Shown one piece after another: positions 7,726 to 16,699 of a stretch of 64,000 nt of DNA (positions are counted from its first letter, which is position 1; every line of letters begins with the position of its first letter). The notes beneath the pieces are model-generated. The model saw only the letters and a list, made by a program, of their open reading frames with translations. It was not told the DNA's origin and ran no database searches. The translations under genes were made by a program, and so were the position numbers. This DNA comes from Prevotella koreensis (lineage in GTDB: Bacteria; Bacteroidota; Bacteroidia; Bacteroidales; Bacteroidaceae): NCBI RefSeq assembly GCF_003977605.1, contig NZ_RYYU01000001.1:826863-890862 (forward strand), written 5' to 3'.

Positions 7726-9249
7726 ATGATTACTCTATCAAAATCAGATTTAAAACAAATATCACAAAAAGGCATCACAGAAAAGCAGATAGAAAACCAA
7801 ATTGAAAACTTCAAGACGGGATTCCCTTTTCTGAAACTTGAAAACGCAGCATCTGTTGGTAATGGAATTATCGTTCCGACTGAGGCACAGCGTGATATGT
7901 ATATAAACTTGTGGAAAGAATATAAAGCTCGTGGAAAGAAGATTGTAAAGTTCGTACCGGCAAGTGGGGCGGCAAGCAGAATGTTCAAAGATATGTTTAA
8001 CTTTGTCGAATCAACGTCTTCCACTCCATCTACAAACTTTGAGAAAGTATTTTTTGACAATATAGAGAAGTTCGCATTCTATGGCGAACTGAATGATGTA
8101 TGCAAGAAAAACTATGCCAAGACGATAACAGAATTGCTCAACAATGGCAATTATAAAGATGTGGCCAAGAGTATGCTTGACAAGAATGGTCTTAACTATG
8201 GCCAGTTACCAAAGGGGCTTTTGCTTTTCCATAATTACGATGCAGGAGCACGCACACCTATGGAAGAACATCTCGTTGAAGCTGCATTATATGCTGTAAG
8301 TGGTGATGTCGCAAATATACATTTCACTGTCAGTCACGAACATTTAGAATTGTTTCAAAAGAAAGTTGCAGAGAAACAACAGATTTATGCTGACAAGTTC
8401 GGTATAAAAATCAATATCAGTTTTTCCGAGCAAAAGCAAAGTACCGATACTATTGCAGCAAATCCGGATAATACACCATTCCGAAATGATGACGGAACAC
8501 TGCTTTTCCGACCCGGTGGTCATGGAGCATTGATAGAAAACCTTAACGAAATTGATGCCGATGTGGTTTTTATAAAGAACATTGATAATGTTGTTCCGGA
8601 TTATCTGAAAGAAGAAACCGTAACTTATAAACAAGTGATTGCAGGTATATTGATTGATTTGCAGAATAAAATTTTTGATTATCTGAAAATACTTGATTCT
8701 AATTCATACAGTCACGAAAAACTTATGGAGATTCTTAAATTTCTTGAACAAGGTTTATATTGTAAGAATAATGAGGTTAAAAAACTTTGTGATGCAGATT
8801 TAATTTGCTATTTAAAGAAGAAACTTAATCGTCCTATAAGAGTCTGTGGTGTGGTTAAGAACGTTGGTGAGCCGGGTGGAGGACCATTCCTTACATACAA
8901 TCAGGATGGAACAATAAGTTTACAAATTCTTGAAAGCAGTCAAATTGACAAAAATAATGATGAATATACGAAGATGTTCAATAATGGTACACATTTCAAT
9001 CCGGTAGATCTCGTATGCTCATTGAAAGATTACAACTCCAATCCATTTAATCTTACTGATTTTGTAGACAAGACAACAGGCTTTATAAGTATAAAGAGTA
9101 AAAGCGGAAAAGAACTCAAAGCACTCGAACTTCCTGGGTTATGGAATGGTGCCATGAGTGATTGGAATACAGTATTTGTAGAGGTTCCTCTTGCAACATT
9201 CAATCCGGTAAAGAATGTGAATGACTTGTTAAGAAAAGAACATCAATAG
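7726..9249 (+). CDS. DUF4301 family protein
   Basis: 507-residue cytosolic protein of a Bacteroidetes family (DUF4301) with no established function that I know of. Conserved-looking motifs: VPASGAASRMFK (residues 77-88), HNYDAGARTPMEEHL (169-183), LLFRPGGHGALIENLN (259-274) and GEPGGGPF in the C-terminal half. The glycine-rich ASGxxSRM loop followed by a GGHGAL segment recalls GT-A type sugar-phosphate nucleotidyltransferases; that link is my inference. The gene has its own promoter divergent from relA and faces phosphoglucomutase at its 3' end. No signal peptide or membrane helix. Confidence 0.85.
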   Translation: MITLSKSDLKQISQKGITEKQIENQIENFKTGFPFLKLENAASVGNGIIVPTEAQRDMYINLWKEYKARGKKIVKFVPASGAASRMFKDMFNFVESTSSTPSTNFEKVFFDNIEKFAFYGELNDVCKKNYAKTITELLNNGNYKDVAKSMLDKNGLNYGQLPKGLLLFHNYDAGARTPMEEHLVEAALYAVSGDVANIHFTVSHEHLELFQKKVAEKQQIYADKFGIKINISFSEQKQSTDTIAANPDNTPFRNDDGTLLFRPGGHGALIENLNEIDADVVFIKNIDNVVPDYLKEETVTYKQVIAGILIDLQNKIFDYLKILDSNSYSHEKLMEILKFLEQGLYCKNNEVKKLCDADLICYLKKKLNRPIRVCGVVKNVGEPGGGPFLTYNQDGTISLQILESSQIDKNNDEYTKMFNNGTHFNPVDLVCSLKDYNSNPFNLTDFVDKTTGFISIKSKSGKELKALELPGLWNGAMSDWNTVFVEVPLATFNPVKNVNDLLRKEHQ

Positions 9250-9571
9250 TTTCAATAAATACAAATGAAATATTTTTGAATGCTAATACTTCAAATGGGG
9301 CGTAAAAACTCAGCATATACTTTTTACCTTGATTATTTACGTCCCATTCTTATGTTTGTAATTTACGGCCATTAGCATAAGTTTATTTAAACGGTAGGTG
9401 TTATTTATCATAATGCACAATCTTTATTTTTGCTTTTAAAACGTGTCTGTTGTTTTTTTGAATAATAAATTATTGATGAGTGATTGTTATTCTTCAGTAT
9501 TTCAATTTGGGCGAATTTGGTATAGTTCTGCAAACTTCTTTAATATAAGAAATAATACAAAAAGACAGAGA
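9250..9571. other. 322-bp intergenic region between two convergent genes
   Basis: No convincing gene. It holds an imperfect inverted repeat (GGGGCGTAAA 9297-9306 with TTTACGTCCC 9336-9345), nested GTAAAAA/TTTTTAC arms (9302-9308, 9321-9327), and one copy of the repeat described at 9503-9520. Either hairpin may end transcription of the upstream DUF4301 gene, although no T-run follows. Confidence 0.6.
9503..9520. repeat. Solitary copy of the TTTGGGCGA intergenic repeat
   Basis: CAATTTGGGCGAATTTGG matches the core of the arrays at 24084-24171 and 47394-47481. It lies 52 bp beyond the phosphoglucomutase stop, the same kind of position the arrays take after nspC and comEC. Confidence 0.6.
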
Positions 9572-11320
9572 TTACAGACCGAGGTCATTCTTTAATGCCT
9601 CTATCTTTTTATCTGCATCATTTGAGCATCTTTCATAACAGCCGGCACACTTCATTGTGTCATCTTTCACTTCTGTATAGAATTTTATCTTTGGTTCAGT
9701 TCCTGACGGACGTACACTTACTTTCGTTCCATCTTCACAGAACCATTGTAATACATTGCTTGTGTCAGGCATATCCAATTTCTGTTTTGAACCATCAGAG
9801 TTTATCTGCTCAAGTGTTTTATAGTCTTTCCACACAATTACCTTCGAACCGCCAAGTTGCTTTGGAGAGTTGTTACGGAAGTTTTCCATCATTGCCTTTA
9901 TCTCATCTGCGCCACTCTTTCCGGTCTTTATTACATTGAATGTTACCTCTTTAGAGAATCCATATTCTGTATAGATTTTCATCATTAAGTCGTAAAGTGT
10001 CATACCATTGTCTTTTGCCCATGCAGCAATCTCGCATATAAGACAGATACTTGCAGGTGAGTCTTTGTCACGCACTTTATCAAATGGCAGGAATCCGAAA
10101 CTTTCTTCACCACCACCAATGTATTTCTTTGTGTTTTCGTTGACACGAATTTCGTTGGCAATCCACTTGAAACCGGTGTAGCAGTCCTTTAGTTCTACTC
10201 CATTCTTATCGGCTATTTTTCTTATTATTTCTGTTGTTACTATAGTTTTAACAAGGAATTCATTCCCTTTAAGTTGTCCCATTTTTTTCTTATTGGCAAT
10301 GATATACCAGCAGAACATCATGCATGTTTGGTTGCCATTAAGAATCTCCCACTCGCCTTTGTCATTCCGGCAAACGATTGCAAGACGGTCTGCATCCGGA
10401 TCGCTTGCTATCACAAGGTCGGCATTGAGTTTTGTTCCCAACTTAATTCCTAATGTCATTGCTTCCGGATTCTCGGGATTGGGCGAAACCACTGTCGGGA
10501 AATTACCGTCAATAACCATCTGTTCAGGTACTACATGTATGTTCTGGAATCCCCATGAGCGTAATGCTTCAGGAATTATCACACGTCCGGCACCATGCAT
10601 CGGAGAATAAACGATATTCAAATCTTTATGACGAAGTATCACGTCTTGATCCACCATTGCTTCTTTAACAGCCTGCAAATAGTCCCAATCCATTTCGCCA
10701 CCTATTATCTCGATGAGTTCCTTGTTAGGTTCAAATTTCACATCTTCTATTTTAACCTTGTTCACCTCATCTATGATACCCGTGTCGTGTGGCGATAGCA
10801 CCTGCGCTCCATCTTCCCAGTAAGCCTTGTATCCGTTGTATTCTTTCGGATTGTGAGATGCTGTCACATTCACTCCGGCCTTTGCACCTAAATGCCTGAT
10901 GGCAAATGAAATTTCTGGTGTAGGACGGAGACTTTCGAATAGGTACACCTTGATTCCGTTGGCAGAAAAGATATTGGCAACGGTTTCTGCAAAAAGTCGG
11001 CCGTTGTTACGACAGTCGTGGCCAACAACCACAGCAAGATCGTTACGTCCGGGGAAAGCCTTCAGTATATAATTTGCAAATCCTTGTGTTGCCATGCCGA
11101 CAATATAAATGTTCATGCGATTGGTTCCGGCACCCATGATTCCACGAAGTCCACCGGTTCCGAACTCCAATGATCGATAAAAACTGTCTATAAGTTCTGT
11201 TTTATCGGGATTATCAAGCATTGCTTGTACTTCGTTGCGCGTATCCTCATCGAAAGAAGGAGATAACCATTGTTTTGCAGCCTGCTCACATTGAGCGATA
11301 AGTTCTTTATTATTTTCCAT
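9572..11320 (-). CDS. Phosphoglucomutase/phosphomannomutase (alpha-D-phosphohexomutase)
   Basis: 582-residue enzyme interconverting hexose 1- and 6-phosphates, linking glycolysis with sugar-nucleotide synthesis. All four family loops are present: phosphoserine loop TASHNP (Ser155), metal loop DPDADR (307-312), sugar loop GGGEESFGF (402-410) and phosphate loop RPSGTEPK (537-544). Length and the FGTGGLRG motif near residue 53 fit the long PGM2-like subfamily. A cysteine cluster (Cys558, Cys561, Cys565) lies in the C-terminal tail, where I would not expect one. Single gene with its own promoter. Confidence 0.93.
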   Translation of the reverse strand: MENNKELIAQCEQAAKQWLSPSFDEDTRNEVQAMLDNPDKTELIDSFYRSLEFGTGGLRGIMGAGTNRMNIYIVGMATQGFANYILKAFPGRNDLAVVVGHDCRNNGRLFAETVANIFSANGIKVYLFESLRPTPEISFAIRHLGAKAGVNVTASHNPKEYNGYKAYWEDGAQVLSPHDTGIIDEVNKVKIEDVKFEPNKELIEIIGGEMDWDYLQAVKEAMVDQDVILRHKDLNIVYSPMHGAGRVIIPEALRSWGFQNIHVVPEQMVIDGNFPTVVSPNPENPEAMTLGIKLGTKLNADLVIASDPDADRLAIVCRNDKGEWEILNGNQTCMMFCWYIIANKKKMGQLKGNEFLVKTIVTTEIIRKIADKNGVELKDCYTGFKWIANEIRVNENTKKYIGGGEESFGFLPFDKVRDKDSPASICLICEIAAWAKDNGMTLYDLMMKIYTEYGFSKEVTFNVIKTGKSGADEIKAMMENFRNNSPKQLGGSKVIVWKDYKTLEQINSDGSKQKLDMPDTSNVLQWFCEDGTKVSVRPSGTEPKIKFYTEVKDDTMKCAGCYERCSNDADKKIEALKNDLGL

Positions 11321-11364
11321 ACAATTTTATAATAAAAATGGTTTGTATATTTTTATCTATTGCT

Positions 11365-11373
11365 ACAAAGATA
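11365..11373 (-). promoter_or_regulatory. -7 promoter element of phosphoglucomutase
   Basis: TATCTTTGT on the minus strand fits TAnnTTTGY; leader about 44 nt. No clear -33. Confidence 0.5.
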
Positions 11374-11467
11374 ATGATATTTTTTTATATAAAACCTAAG
11401 CGAAACTATTTTTTTGATTTTAAGTGTTATTTCTTATGCTAAAGTTGTTCAAATGAACTAAAATCAC

Positions 11468-11476
11468 TAACTTTGC
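11468..11476 (+). promoter_or_regulatory. -7 promoter element of the DUF4491-rlmH operon
   Basis: TAACTTTGC, with GTTG (11444-11447) 20 nt upstream as a weak -33. It overlaps an in-frame TTG at 11473, so the ATG at 11500 is taken as start. Confidence 0.6.
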
Positions 11477-11499
11477 AGCCTATTTTGGAAGAAAACATT

Positions 11500-11871
11500 A
11501 TGATAGAATTACACTATACCGGAATTATCATTGCCATAAGCACTTTCCTTATAATAGGATTGTGTCATCCTTTCGTAATAAAAATGGAATATTACACCGG
11601 AACAAAGTTTTGGTGGATTTATCTTGTTTCAGGAATTGCATTTATATGCTCTGCATTTTTTGTTGAGAATGTTATCATATCGTCAATTCTTGGTGTTACG
11701 GGGGCGTCTATGCTGTGGGCAATCGGCGAACTGTTTTCTCAAAAGAAACGTGTGGAAAAAGGCTGGTTTCCTATGAATCCAAAACGTAAGGACGAGTATA
11801 ATATTGTAAAAAGTAAGGAGGATGCAAATTGTCAGCAGTCTGAAAAAAGAAATGACAATTACAACAAATAA
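11500..11871 (+). CDS. DUF4491 family small membrane protein
   Basis: 123 residues from ATG 11500. Hydrophobic stretches near residues 6-26, 37-55 and 57-75 predict three membrane helices, followed by a charged cytoplasmic tail with KKRVEKGWFPMNPKR, a hallmark of DUF4491 as I know it from Bacteroidales. Function unknown. The stop codon abuts the rlmH start codon with no spacer, so the two genes form an operon and are probably translationally coupled. Confidence 0.85.
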   Translation: MIELHYTGIIIAISTFLIIGLCHPFVIKMEYYTGTKFWWIYLVSGIAFICSAFFVENVIISSILGVTGASMLWAIGELFSQKKRVEKGWFPMNPKRKDEYNIVKSKEDANCQQSEKRNDNYNK

Positions 11872-12342
11872 ATGAAAACCTTGCTTGTACTTATCGGGAA
11901 AACCGACAATAAACATATTTCTGCTTGTATAAATGATTATTTGAATCGGATATGTCACTATATGTCTTTTGAGATAGTGACAATACCAGATATTAAAAAT
12001 ACAAAAAATCTCACAGAAGAACAACAGAAAGAAATGGAGGGTAAGTCTATTATGCAACTTATTAAACCTTCAGATTATGTTGTGTTGCTTGACGAACGTG
12101 GCAGTGAATTTCGCAGTATAGAGTTCGCAAAGTGGCTGCAAAAAAAACAAATGGCTACAAAACGACTATTGTTTATCGTTGGTGGTGCTTATGGTTTTTC
12201 AAATAATATTTATGAACGTGCCAACGAAAAAATATCATTATCTCGAATGACGTTCTCACATCAGATGATAAGACTCTTTTTTACAGAGCAAATCTATCGC
12301 TCATGTACCATTATCAAGGGTGAACCCTATCATCACGAGTAA
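11872..12342 (+). CDS. rlmH: 23S rRNA (pseudouridine1915-N3)-methyltransferase
   Basis: SPOUT methyltransferase of 156 residues that methylates pseudouridine 1915 in helix 69 of 23S rRNA on assembled ribosomes. The C-terminal knot is clear: YVVLLDERGSEFRSIEFA, FIVGGAYGFS (SAM-binding glycine loop) and LSRMTFSHQMIRLFFTEQIY. Length is normal. It is the second gene of the DUF4491 operon and is followed by a strong terminator at 12417-12467. Confidence 0.95.
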   Translation: MKTLLVLIGKTDNKHISACINDYLNRICHYMSFEIVTIPDIKNTKNLTEEQQKEMEGKSIMQLIKPSDYVVLLDERGSEFRSIEFAKWLQKKQMATKRLLFIVGGAYGFSNNIYERANEKISLSRMTFSHQMIRLFFTEQIYRSCTIIKGEPYHHE

Positions 12343-12416
12343 AGAACTATATCTATTGCTTTTTAATAATATATTGATATTTGGGGAGAAAAAGTTTAAT
12401 AAAAATAACTTATAAA

Positions 12417-12467
12417 AATAATGCAGGACGATGTAAGCCTAAGCAACATTGTCCTGCATTATTTTTT
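12417..12467. terminator. Terminator after rlmH
   Basis: A 13-bp perfect stem (12417-12429 with 12451-12463), extended by a G-T pair and ATGT/ACAT, closes an 11-nt loop and is followed by a run of T. It also lies beyond the 3' end of the DPP IV-like gene on the other strand. Confidence 0.85.
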
Positions 12468-12530
12468 TATCATTTCCATAAACGGATTTATTCGGATATG
12501 TTATTTCTTAATCATTATCCGATGATATTT

Positions 12531-14735
12531 TCATTTTAAGGTATTTATGAAATGGTTCGCAATTTGTCTCAACAAGTGATTGCGAGTGTTACCACCATAG
12601 ATACTATGATTCCTGTTTGTATACACATTCATTTTGAAATCCTTTCCAGCCTGTACAAGGCTTTCGGTATATTCGTAAGTGTTCTGTGGATGCACATTGT
12701 CATCGGCCAAACCTTGACAGATGAGAAGTTCACCCTTCAAGTTTTCTGCACGACTGATAGGGTTGATATCATATCCGGAAGGATTTTCTTGTGGTGTACG
12801 CATATATCGTTCGGTATATACGGTGTCATAGAATCGCCAATCGGTAGGAGGTGCTACGGCCACGCCGGATGCAAATACTCCCCTACCCTCACTCATACTC
12901 ATAAGAGTGTTGAAGCCTCCGAAACTCCAACCCCATATTCCGATATGCTCACCATCTATGAATGGCAATGATTTAAGATAAAGTGCAGTCTCAACTTGGT
13001 CTGTTGACTCAAGAAGTCCTAATCTTAGGTATATGCATTTCTCAAACTCTGTACCTCTTGCACCGGTACCACGACCATCAACGCAAACAAGAATGAAGTC
13101 TTTTTCTGCCAGATAATGGTCATATAATGCCCCTTGTCCCATAGAACCCAGTCGCCATGAGTTTACCACCTGCTGACTGCCAGGTCCACCATATTGCCAC
13201 ATTATGACAGGATATTTGCGGGAAGGGTCAAAATTACTTGGTTTAACCATTATGGCATTGAGTTCCACGCCTTCTGATGTTTTGAATTTAAAGAACTCTT
13301 TTTTGCCGAGCGGCAGTTGCGCTAAAGTTGCTTTAAGTTGAGAGTTGTCTATAAGTGTTGAAATTGTCTTGCCGTTGTTATTACAAATGCTGAAACGGTA
13401 TGGGGTGTTACAGTCACTCCATGTGTTAACGAAATATTTAAAATTCTTACTGAAGACCGCATCGTTCCAACCGTGGTCATTAGCAAGTTTGTTTACTCTT
13501 CCTTTTTTGTCTGAAGAATATATTTCGCGATTCATTGCGTCATAGCCTGCTGCTTGATAATACACCGTACCGGTTGTTTCATCATATCCATAAAGTCTTG
13601 TTACATCATTGTTACCTGTTGTCAGTTGGCGTTCAAGGTTTCCATTCTGTGAATATAGATAAAGTTGCATGTGTCCGCTTCTATCACTTGGAATAACAAT
13701 GTGGTTAGAAGTGATGAGGATGTTGTTCATTGCGTCTTCTTTGATGTATTTATCCACTTTCTCTTTTACCAGCAACTGGCTTACGGTAGAATATGGATTG
13801 ACAGCGTAGAGAGAGAGTTCGTCTTGATGGCGATTCATTGTATATACAATGATTCTGTTTGCATCATTAGTTGCCTTTATTCTTGGTATATATCCTTCAG
13901 TTGGTAATGGGACGGCAAGTGTTCTTGTTTTGTGCGACTTAATATCGTAACTCAAAACACTTACCTTTGAGTTCTCTTGTCCGGCTTTCGGGTACTTATA
14001 AGAATATTCTCCTGGATATGTGCCCCAATCCTTATGTTCGGGATATGCTCCTTTGAACATTTGTAGTGAATAGGTTTTCACGTTACTCTCATCGTATCTT
14101 ATCCACGATAGCACCGAGCCGTCTGCATTGAATGTCATTGCTGTTGAGAAACCAAACTCTTCCTCATTCACCCAATCTGGAATACCGTTTATTATTTCGT
14201 TGAATTTTCCGTCTTTGGTAACTTGGCTCTCCGAGTTGTCATAAAGTAGTTTCACAAGGAAAATGTTATTATCTCTTACAAATGCTACCAGATTTCCATC
14301 CTCAGACCAAACCGGTGACTGCTGTGGGCCGTTGTCAGACAACTTCTCTAATCGCTTGTTAGAAATATTATATATGTAATATTCTGCCGTGAAAGAATGA
14401 CGATAGATACGCTTTGTATTCGTTTGAATAAGCATTTTCTTTCCGTCAGGACTCAATAGGTAGCCATCAAAGTCCTTAATGTTGAGATTTTCTGTGGAAT
14501 TAACATCAAACAATACCGCAGTTTTCTTTCCATTGCTGAATGAGTACTGTAGAATTTGTTTCATGTCATCGCTTATCTGTGCGTAACTCTCACCATCTGG
14601 CATTGGAGTTATGGCACTTAAATATTGCGGTGAATACATGCCAGAATTGATGTCTTTCAACTTGAGTTCAGGCTGTGCATTTAAACTTACTGCAGATATT
14701 AATGCTGCGGTGAAAATGATTAGAAGTTTTTTCAT
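12531..14735 (-). CDS. S9 family dipeptidyl peptidase (DPP IV-like)
   Basis: Serine exopeptidase of 734 residues with a cleavable signal peptide (KKLLIIFTAALISAVSLNAQ), so it acts in the periplasm or at the outer membrane. An N-terminal beta-propeller occupies about residues 30-480, then the alpha/beta-hydrolase domain carries the triad: Ser604 in GWSFGG, Asp678 in ADDNVHP and His710 in NRNHSIYGG. An NEEEFGF motif in the propeller resembles the Glu pair that binds the substrate amino terminus in DPP IV. Likely releases X-Pro or X-Ala dipeptides for peptide uptake. Single gene, own promoter. Confidence 0.92.
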   Translation of the reverse strand: MKKLLIIFTAALISAVSLNAQPELKLKDINSGMYSPQYLSAITPMPDGESYAQISDDMKQILQYSFSNGKKTAVLFDVNSTENLNIKDFDGYLLSPDGKKMLIQTNTKRIYRHSFTAEYYIYNISNKRLEKLSDNGPQQSPVWSEDGNLVAFVRDNNIFLVKLLYDNSESQVTKDGKFNEIINGIPDWVNEEEFGFSTAMTFNADGSVLSWIRYDESNVKTYSLQMFKGAYPEHKDWGTYPGEYSYKYPKAGQENSKVSVLSYDIKSHKTRTLAVPLPTEGYIPRIKATNDANRIIVYTMNRHQDELSLYAVNPYSTVSQLLVKEKVDKYIKEDAMNNILITSNHIVIPSDRSGHMQLYLYSQNGNLERQLTTGNNDVTRLYGYDETTGTVYYQAAGYDAMNREIYSSDKKGRVNKLANDHGWNDAVFSKNFKYFVNTWSDCNTPYRFSICNNNGKTISTLIDNSQLKATLAQLPLGKKEFFKFKTSEGVELNAIMVKPSNFDPSRKYPVIMWQYGGPGSQQVVNSWRLGSMGQGALYDHYLAEKDFILVCVDGRGTGARGTEFEKCIYLRLGLLESTDQVETALYLKSLPFIDGEHIGIWGWSFGGFNTLMSMSEGRGVFASGVAVAPPTDWRFYDTVYTERYMRTPQENPSGYDINPISRAENLKGELLICQGLADDNVHPQNTYEYTESLVQAGKDFKMNVYTNRNHSIYGGNTRNHLLRQIANHFINTLK

Positions 14736-14762
14736 TTATACAGATTATATTGTTAATTTGTG

Positions 14763-14795
14763 GCAAAGTTAAGAATTATTTGCTACATTTGCAAA
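14763..14795 (-). promoter_or_regulatory. Promoter of the DPP IV-like gene
   Basis: TTTG (14795-14792) and TAACTTTGC (14771-14763), 20 nt apart on the minus strand. Its -33 overlaps the -7 of the divergent radical SAM gene. Confidence 0.65.
14784..14792 (+). promoter_or_regulatory. -7 promoter element of the TIGR01212 gene
   Basis: TACATTTGC about 26 nt before the ATG; TTTG at 14757-14760 is 23 nt upstream, a little wide. Confidence 0.5.
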
Positions 14796-14817
14796 GTTTA
14801 TATCATAAAATCATTTT

Positions 14818-15735
14818 ATGGAAAAAAAGCATTACAATGACTTTGGTTCGTGGATAAGGGAACAACTTGGAACGAAAGTTCAAAAGATAAGCATAGATGC
14901 GGGGTTCTCATGTCCGAACAGGGATGGGTTCAAGGGTACCGGAGGATGTGTATTTTGCGACAATAAAACCTTTTCACCATCTTATTGCGAAGGAACCAAA
15001 AACGTAAAACAACAAATGATAGAGGGTATAAACTTCTTCAAAAGAAAATATAATGATATCAGGTATTTGGCTTATTTCCAATCTTATACTAACACTTACG
15101 CACCGGTGGAGAAACTGAAGCGATTATATGAAGAGGCTCTTGGAGTTGATGATGTTGCCGGAATAGTTATCGGTACTCGTCCGGATTGTGTTTCTGATGA
15201 GGTGCTTGACTATCTTGAACATCTTAACAGACAGACATTCATGATAGTGGAATATGGAATAGAGAGTGTTAATAATCATACGCTTGAAAATATAAGACGA
15301 GGACACACATTCGAATGTTCGCAAGATGCAATTGCTCGTACCAATGAAAGAGGTATAACGGTTGGTGGTCATCTGATTCTTGGGCTGCCAGGAGAAATGC
15401 GAGAAGATAATATAAAAGCCGCAGTAGAAATTAGCAAAACAAGAATTGACATACTTAAACTTCATCAACTGCAAATAGTCAAAAACACCTTTCTTGCCAA
15501 CGAATATCTTGAAAAACAATTCCATGTGTATGATGTGGATGAATATATAGAATTGGTTGCGTCATTTATTCAGCACACAAGGAAAGATATAGTTTTCGAT
15601 AGGTTTGCATCCCAATCCCCCGCAGATATGATTATTGCGCCAAAATGGTGTATCAAAAGCCATGAATTTACAGATAAACTTGATAACTATCTTAGGAAAA
15701 ATGAGATATATCAAGGACAATCAATAATTGACTGA
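14818..15735 (+). CDS. TIGR01212 family radical SAM protein (YhcC-like)
   Basis: 305 residues. The iron-sulfur cysteines Cys32, Cys44 and Cys47 (SCPNRDG...GGCVFCDNK) follow the wide spacing typical of TIGR01212 proteins, and YLAYFQSYTNTYAP, GTRPDC and HLILGLPGE are further family motifs. The reaction is not established in my knowledge of this family; it resembles the Elp3-like branch, which modifies RNA. Stands alone, with a promoter overlapping that of the divergent peptidase. It converges on the GldB-like gene with only 5 bp between stops. Confidence 0.9.
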   Translation: MEKKHYNDFGSWIREQLGTKVQKISIDAGFSCPNRDGFKGTGGCVFCDNKTFSPSYCEGTKNVKQQMIEGINFFKRKYNDIRYLAYFQSYTNTYAPVEKLKRLYEEALGVDDVAGIVIGTRPDCVSDEVLDYLEHLNRQTFMIVEYGIESVNNHTLENIRRGHTFECSQDAIARTNERGITVGGHLILGLPGEMREDNIKAAVEISKTRIDILKLHQLQIVKNTFLANEYLEKQFHVYDVDEYIELVASFIQHTRKDIVFDRFASQSPADMIIAPKWCIKSHEFTDKLDNYLRKNEIYQGQSIID

Positions 15736-15740
15736 GGACA

Positions 15741-16556
15741 TTATTTAATACCGGTTTCTTTTATAATGTCATTATAATCATTGTTAAGAAGAAGTTGTTG
15801 AACTGTTCTTGTAGCGTTTCTACGCATATAAGAATCTATACAATCAACATATTTTGTTTGGAATACATATTTTCCAACAACAAGATTAGATACCCACATG
15901 ATTTTTCCTGAATGTAAGTCGCGCTCTAATTGTGATTTGTTCTCAAGGTTATTAAGAGGATAAAGACTTAGCAAATAGAAACAAATGCAATCGGGAGTAA
16001 TATTGGCACGTGTCATACTTTCACGCTGGCCATGATTGTAGTATTGGCGGTATATCGGATAATTCTCTCCCATGTATTTATCTAACGATATGCCAACCAT
16101 GCCGTCACCGATAATAATACTATGCTCAAGGTCTCCTATTTGGGCATAAAATTCAGGCACGGGAATGTCTGGTATATATGTTTTCAACTTATTGAAAGCG
16201 TCGTTAAGGCTTTTATTAATGTCATCAATATTTGCATATTCCACCTCTACATCAGTCATAATAACCTGCAAAGTGCTATCTTGATAATATTTCAAAAGTG
16301 TTTTACTTATTTCCGGATCATCAACCTCTCCGATATGAAGTATATCTTCTATCAGCGTTCGTGTCTCTATAGGAAATTCCGTATTCATTTGTTGGAGTGC
16401 AGCAAAATCACCAGTAGTGAGATACTGGCTTTGTAAACGGTCATAGCGTTTTATATCTATCTTTTTAGAGTCAATATCATCATTGGGACGTAATTTATAC
16501 TCACATCCTGAACAAATGGTTATGACCAAAAGAATAATTAAATAAAACTTATACAC
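15741..16556 (-). CDS. gldB: GldB-like lipoprotein
   Basis: 271 residues starting at a GTG, with a lipoprotein signal (LVITICSGC, lipid on Cys18). The body (GDFAALQQMNTEFP, VEVEYANIDDINKSLNDAF, IGDGMVGISLDKYMG, YPIYRQYYNHGQRESMTR) follows the gliding-motility lipoprotein GldB family of Bacteroidetes. Non-gliding Bacteroidales often keep a copy, so motility is not implied; an envelope or secretion role is inference. A gldE homologue lies 5 kb away on the same strand, but gldA, gldC and gldD are not seen. The gene has its own promoter. Confidence 0.7.
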   Translation of the reverse strand: MYKFYLIILLVITICSGCEYKLRPNDDIDSKKIDIKRYDRLQSQYLTTGDFAALQQMNTEFPIETRTLIEDILHIGEVDDPEISKTLLKYYQDSTLQVIMTDVEVEYANIDDINKSLNDAFNKLKTYIPDIPVPEFYAQIGDLEHSIIIGDGMVGISLDKYMGENYPIYRQYYNHGQRESMTRANITPDCICFYLLSLYPLNNLENKSQLERDLHSGKIMWVSNLVVGKYVFQTKYVDCIDSYMRRNATRTVQQLLLNNDYNDIIKETGIK

Positions 16557-16580
16557 AAACGAATAATATTAAAAACTGTT

Positions 16581-16589
16581 GCAAAATTA
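16581..16589 (-). promoter_or_regulatory. -7 promoter element of the GldB-like gene
   Basis: TAATTTTGC on the minus strand about 24 nt before the GTG start. Confidence 0.55.
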
Positions 16590-16630
16590 CAAAATATATC
16601 TCAAACATCCAAGCTTTTATTAAAAAAGTT

Positions 16631-16670
16631 AAACAGAGGATATGAGAAAAACTCTTATCCTCTGTTTTTT
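16631..16670 (-). terminator. Terminator after the TMEM43-like gene
   Basis: Arms 16631-16646 and 16651-16666 pair over about 15 bp with one T-T mismatch and an AAAA/TTTT loop. On the minus strand it lies 30 bp after the TMEM43-like stop and is followed by a T-rich tail. Confidence 0.8.
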
Positions 16671-16699
16671 ACTTTAAGAATTTATATTTATTGTATGTA

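Noticed and set aside
9280..9375. A 31-codon plus-strand ORF in the long intergenic region
   Set aside because: It has no ribosome site or promoter, overlaps an inverted repeat, and such short frames are expected by chance in AT-rich DNA.
10480..10492. GATTGGGCGAAAC as a repeat copy
   Set aside because: Inside the phosphoglucomutase coding region, where it encodes a conserved SPNPE segment.
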